Shown here piece by piece: positions 6,269-9,120 of a stretch of DNA of 9,120 nt; the first letter of the stretch is position 1, and the number at the start of each line of letters is the position of its first letter. Origin of the DNA: Chloroflexota bacterium. GTDB taxonomy: Bacteria; Chloroflexota; Limnocylindria; Limnocylindrales; CSP1-4. The position numbers and the translations under genes are program-made. Below the pieces are notes generated by a model, which saw only the letters and a list, made by a program, of their open reading frames with translations, did no database searches and was not told the DNA's origin. The stretch covers positions 1-9,120 of the forward strand of contig JAJYEB010000059.1 in assembly GCA_021790375.1 (NCBI GenBank), read 5' to 3'.

Positions 6269-7204
6269 GTGCACGACCTGCGCCTCGACGACGCGACGGT
6301 GGCCGGCGGTCCGGCGGTGCCCGGGAGCGCGGCCCTCGACGACGCAATCGCCCGCGAGCGGCCGCACGTCCTGATCGTGGGCGGCTTCTCGACCTCGCCC
6401 CCGCTCTACGCGACGATGGCCCGGCGTCTTCGCGCGAGAGGGGTCGCAAGCGTGTCGGTCGCGCCAGTGTGGCTCCCCGACTGGATCCTGGCGGGGAGAC
6501 TGGGGCTCGGATCGCTCGGCCGTCGCGTGGCGAGGACCATCGCACGCGAGTGGAGGGGCGGCGGCCGGCGGCCCCTCCTCGTGATTGGGCACTCCGCAGG
6601 CGGCGTGCTGGCGCGGCTGGCCATGTCCCCCGTGCCGTTCCAGGGGTACGGGACTGGCGTGGGGGAGGCGGTCGGGGCGCTGGTCACGCTGGGGACGCCG
6701 CATATCGTCGCCGAGCCCGGCGAGCCCGGCGAGCCCGCCCAGCCCGAGACGCCCGGGGCGAGCTCGCCCGCGCCGGGTACGGAGCCGCGCGGCGCCTCCC
6801 GCCGGCCCTGGCACGGCGGCGCCGGTGGGGATGCCGCCCGCTTCCTCGAGCGCACCATGCCGGGCGCGGCACTGGCGCCGCGGACCGGGTACGTCACCGT
6901 GTCCTCACGCCGCGTGGCGGGCGCCCCAGCCGGTGGGATGGGCGGCAGGTGGCGGAACCGGCTCGCCGGCGATCTCTACGCAGGGATCCTCGGAGAGGCC
7001 GGCCGCACGGCCGTCGGCGACGGCGTGATCCCCGTGGCCGCCGCGCACCTGGCCGGAGCGGTGCAGATCACGCTGGAGGACGTGACCCACGGCCAGTTCA
7101 TGGGCGCCTCGTGGTACGGCAGCGATGACGCGATCGACCGCTGGTGGCCCGCGGCGCTCGAGGCGTGGCGCGAGGCGCTGCGGTCACGGGCAACGCCCGG
7201 CTGA
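6269..7204 (+). CDS. Alpha/beta hydrolase, PGAP1/lipase-like
   Basis: The 311-residue protein starts at GTG 6269, preceded by a strong Shine-Dalgarno. Its core fits the alpha/beta-hydrolase fold: HVLIVGGFSTSPPLYATMAR near the N-terminus (oxyanion region with Gly-Gly-Phe), the nucleophile elbow GHSAGG with Ser109, an acid in GDGVIPV (Asp251) and a base in THGQF (His274). The order Ser-Asp-His and the motif VTLGTPH after the elbow are typical of PGAP1/DUF676-like lipases and esterases. Substrate is not predictable. No signal peptide is seen, so it is probably cytosolic. A low-complexity linker of Gly-Glu-Pro repeats and Pro/Ala/Ser (about 149-190) interrupts the fold between the LGTPH strand and the lid or cap region. 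The stop codon lies inside the first copy of a 51-bp direct repeat. It is transcribed divergently from the small membrane protein. Confidence 0.88.
   Translation: MHDLRLDDATVAGGPAVPGSAALDDAIARERPHVLIVGGFSTSPPLYATMARRLRARGVASVSVAPVWLPDWILAGRLGLGSLGRRVARTIAREWRGGGRRPLLVIGHSAGGVLARLAMSPVPFQGYGTGVGEAVGALVTLGTPHIVAEPGEPGEPAQPETPGASSPAPGTEPRGASRRPWHGGAGGDAARFLERTMPGAALAPRTGYVTVSSRRVAGAPAGGMGGRWRNRLAGDLYAGILGEAGRTAVGDGVIPVAAAHLAGAVQITLEDVTHGQFMGASWYGSDDAIDRWWPAALEAWREALRSRATPG
6712..6738 (+). repeat. Three 9-bp tandem units coding Gly-Glu-Pro repeats in the hydrolase
   Basis: The unit CGAGCCCGG occurs three times in a row (last copy with one change). It is in frame, encodes an Glu-Pro-Gly run, and starts the low-complexity linker of the hydrolase. 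Slippage could vary its length between strains. Confidence 0.7.
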
Positions 7205-7273
7205 GCCCGGCTCTCGGCCGGCCGGTCGCCGCGGTCACGGGCAACGCCCGGCTGAGCGGGGCGCTCGGCCGGC
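7180..7273 (+). repeat. 51-bp-period direct duplication over the hydrolase stop codon, each copy with a hairpin
   Basis: The first 27 bases at 7180-7206 recur exactly at 7231-7257, and similarity continues to about 43 bases (three mismatches) before fading. Each copy contains a CGGGC-AAC-GCCCG hairpin (7187-7199 and 7238-7250) and a TGA; the first TGA (7202-7204) is the hydrolase stop. The repeat fills most of the gap between the convergent hydrolase and potassium transporter genes. The hairpins could act in both directions as transcription end or mRNA-protecting structures, though no T-run follows. Confidence 0.75.
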
Positions 7274-7291
7274 AGAGCCCGCCGCCTCACC

Positions 7292-9120
7292 TCAGCGGGT
7301 GCCTGCCTCGGCCGCCCTCGGCTCCCCTTCCTCGCGCCGGTAGGGGACGTCGAGCACCACGATCTCGGGCCGCCCCACCAGCGCGGAGCGGATGCGCCGA
7401 GAGTTCTGGTTGAACAGCATGCGGTCCCACCAGTGTCGGGGTTCGAGCTCCGGGATCAGCACCATCAGGACCGCGTCGGGATCCTCGGCCTGGGCGACCT
7501 CGAGGTAGCGCAGGAACGGCCGCACCAGCGAGCGGTAGGGCGATTCGATCAGCACCACGGGCACGCCCGGCATCTGGCGCTCGACACGCTCCCGGAACGC
7601 CTCGCCGCGCTCCGGATCCTCGGCCACGTGGACGATCGATACGTCGGTCGATGTCGTCCGCGCGACCTTGACGGCCTGGACGACCGCACGGGTGAAGGCC
7701 GGCGCCACGACGATCACGCGCTGCCGGCGGTGTGGCGGCCGGATGGTGACGGTGGGTCGGACGTCGAGCTCGTGCGCCTCGACCTGGTACTCGCGGTGCA
7801 CGAACAGCATCAGCAGCACGAGGATCGGCACGATCACGATCACGATCCACGCCCCCAGGGCGAACTTGGCGATGACGAAGATGACCACCACGATCGCCGT
7901 GGTCACGGCGCCCAGGCCGTTGAAGAACGCGCTGGTGCGCCACCCTGCCCCGCGTTCCTTGAGCCAGTGGCGGACCATGCCGGCCTGCGACAGGGTGAAC
8001 GCCGTGAACACGCCGATCGCGTAGAGCGGGATCAGCGCCTCGACGTTGCCCTCGAACGCGATCACGAGCGCGATCGACACCGCGGCGAGGACCATGATCC
8101 CCGCGTTGAAGGCCAGCCGCTCGCCGCGGAACGCGAAGTGGCGGGGCATGTAGCCGTCGCGCGCCAGGATCGATGACAGCCTGGGAAAGTCGGCGAAGCT
8201 GGTCTGCGCCGCCAGCACCAGGATGCCCATGGTGGAGAGCTGCAGCACATACCACAGGGCGCCTCGGCCGAAGACGGACCGGCCGATCTGGGAGAGGACC
8301 GACTCGCCGCTCGCCGCCGGCAACGCGCCCGTGACGTGAGCCAGGAACGAGGTGCCCAGGAACATCGTGCCGAGCAGGAGCGCCATGATGAGCATCGTGG
8401 TGCGCGCGTTCTGCCACTCGGGCGGCTTGAAGGCCGGCACGCCGTTGGCCACCGCCTCGGTTCCGGTCATGGCCGAGCAGCCGTCGGCGAAGGCACGCAT
8501 CAGGAGGAGGAGGCCGAATGTCTCGGCCGGCACCTGGGCCGGCACGACGCCGGTCACGTGGGGTGCCTGGCCCAGGATCGTGCGCAGCACACCGAGCGCG
8601 ATCAACAGCAGCGCGCTGCCCAGGAAGATGTAGGTCGGTGCCGCGAAGATCGTGCCGCTCTCCCGGATGCCGCGGAGGTTGATCGACATCACGAAGAGGA
8701 TGAAGAGCACGATCAGGGGCACCGCGAGCGGCAGCAGCGGCGGGAACAGCGAGTACAGCGCCTGCACGCCGCTCGACACGCTCACCGCCACGGTCAGCAC
8801 GTAGTCGGTCAGGAGCGCAGCCGCCGCAACCAGGCCGGGCAGCACGCCCAGGTTGGCGTGGGCCACGATGTAGCTGCCGCCCCCGTTGGGATACGCCCGG
8901 ATCGTCTGGCGATACGAGAGCGTGACGAGCGCGAGGACGCCGACGATGGCGACGGAGATCGGCAGCAGCCAGCCGAAGGCGATCGTCCCCACGCCGAGGA
9001 GCGTGTAGAGGCTCGCCTGCGTGGCGTACGCGACGGACGACATCACGTCGGACGAGAAGACCGGCAGTGCCTTCCACTTGGGCAGGCGCTCCTCGAGCTC
9101 CTGCTCCGTGGAGAGGGGCC
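7292..9120 (-). CDS. kimA: KimA/YdaO-type high-affinity potassium transporter, 5' end outside window
   Basis: 608 codons are visible, missing perhaps a dozen at the N-terminus. The protein is an APC-superfamily transporter likely to be labelled amino-acid permease, but it follows Bacillus subtilis KimA (607 aa) nearly block by block. Residues of the KimA potassium and proton site are all present. In visible numbering they are D24 and Y31 (SSDVMSSVAY), D105, Y106, T109 and S113 (TDYVLTVAVS), T218 and E221 (TGTEAV) and Y366 (PLYAIGVF). The spacings D24-D105 (81) and D105-E221 (116) equal those I recall for D36, D117 and E233 of KimA. About 12 membrane segments are followed by a USP-like cytosolic domain (from about 465: RVIVVAPAFTRAVVQAVKVA; SPYRSLVRPFLRYLE). 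KimA is a proton-coupled K+ importer inhibited by c-di-AMP (family knowledge). Any c-di-AMP riboswitch would lie beyond the right edge. Confidence 0.9.
   Translation of the reverse strand, partial: PLSTEQELEERLPKWKALPVFSSDVMSSVAYATQASLYTLLGVGTIAFGWLLPISVAIVGVLALVTLSYRQTIRAYPNGGGSYIVAHANLGVLPGLVAAAALLTDYVLTVAVSVSSGVQALYSLFPPLLPLAVPLIVLFILFVMSINLRGIRESGTIFAAPTYIFLGSALLLIALGVLRTILGQAPHVTGVVPAQVPAETFGLLLLMRAFADGCSAMTGTEAVANGVPAFKPPEWQNARTTMLIMALLLGTMFLGTSFLAHVTGALPAASGESVLSQIGRSVFGRGALWYVLQLSTMGILVLAAQTSFADFPRLSSILARDGYMPRHFAFRGERLAFNAGIMVLAAVSIALVIAFEGNVEALIPLYAIGVFTAFTLSQAGMVRHWLKERGAGWRTSAFFNGLGAVTTAIVVVIFVIAKFALGAWIVIVIVPILVLLMLFVHREYQVEAHELDVRPTVTIRPPHRRQRVIVVAPAFTRAVVQAVKVARTTSTDVSIVHVAEDPERGEAFRERVERQMPGVPVVLIESPYRSLVRPFLRYLEVAQAEDPDAVLMVLIPELEPRHWWDRMLFNQNSRRIRSALVGRPEIVVLDVPYRREEGEPRAAEAGTR

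Noticed and set aside
5727..6545. N-terminal extension of the Fur-family frame up to 6545
   Set aside because: The extension is Arg/Pro/Ala low complexity lying over the membrane protein and hydrolase genes. Fur family length and fold begin at ATG 5726.

Overview
This is a high-GC (roughly 70%) bacterial chromosomal window with GTG and TTG starts, mostly minus-strand genes and short intergenic gaps. The gene families and base composition suggest a soil or sediment Actinomycetota or Chloroflexota relative. The sequence alone does not settle the phylum. I see no tRNA, rRNA, CRISPR array, transposase or phage gene.

Left part (1-2588, minus strand). Four genes follow each other closely: an AraC-type regulator (2588-2157), a VOC/glyoxalase-fold protein (2146-1733, 10 nt later), a 38-codon ORF that looks like the detached C-terminus of a DUF1801 protein (1666-1550), and a UvrA-like tandem ATPase (from 1539, running off the left edge). 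The UvrA-like protein appears to lack room for a UvrB-binding domain, so it is more likely a UvrA-related resistance or stress protein than the repair subunit itself.

Centre (2730-6100). A plus-strand four-helix membrane protein (2730-3191) converges on a NiCoT nickel/cobalt permease (4333-3263, minus). The permease promoter region contains an array of TTGCAA half-sites overlapping a good -35 position, resembling the box of the nickel regulator Nur. About 0.9 kb upstream, on the same strand, lies a Fur-family regulator (5726-5283) with histidines at the positions I recall for the Nur nickel site. A GTGA overlap joins it to a P-loop NTPase (5286-4588). That NTPase has an odd Walker A (Arg in place of the last Gly) and a tail carrying a QLxLxL peptide like those that bind the DNA sliding clamp. 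A 107-aa membrane protein (6100-5777) precedes the regulator. Together these look like a nickel-responsive module: transporter, sensor and an uncharacterised NTPase.

Right part (6269-9120). A divergently transcribed alpha/beta hydrolase (6269-7204, plus) has a clear Ser-Asp-His set. Its stop codon lies inside a 51-bp-period direct duplication that fills the gap to the next gene. That gene is a KimA/YdaO-type potassium transporter (7292-9120, minus, N-terminus outside the window), with the potassium-site residues known from KimA and a USP-like cytosolic domain.

The most interesting points are the putative Nur-type operator with its candidate regulator, the translationally coupled NTPase with its altered P-loop and possible clamp-binding tail, the 51-bp duplication across a stop codon, and the DUF1801 remnant with an intact ribosome binding site.
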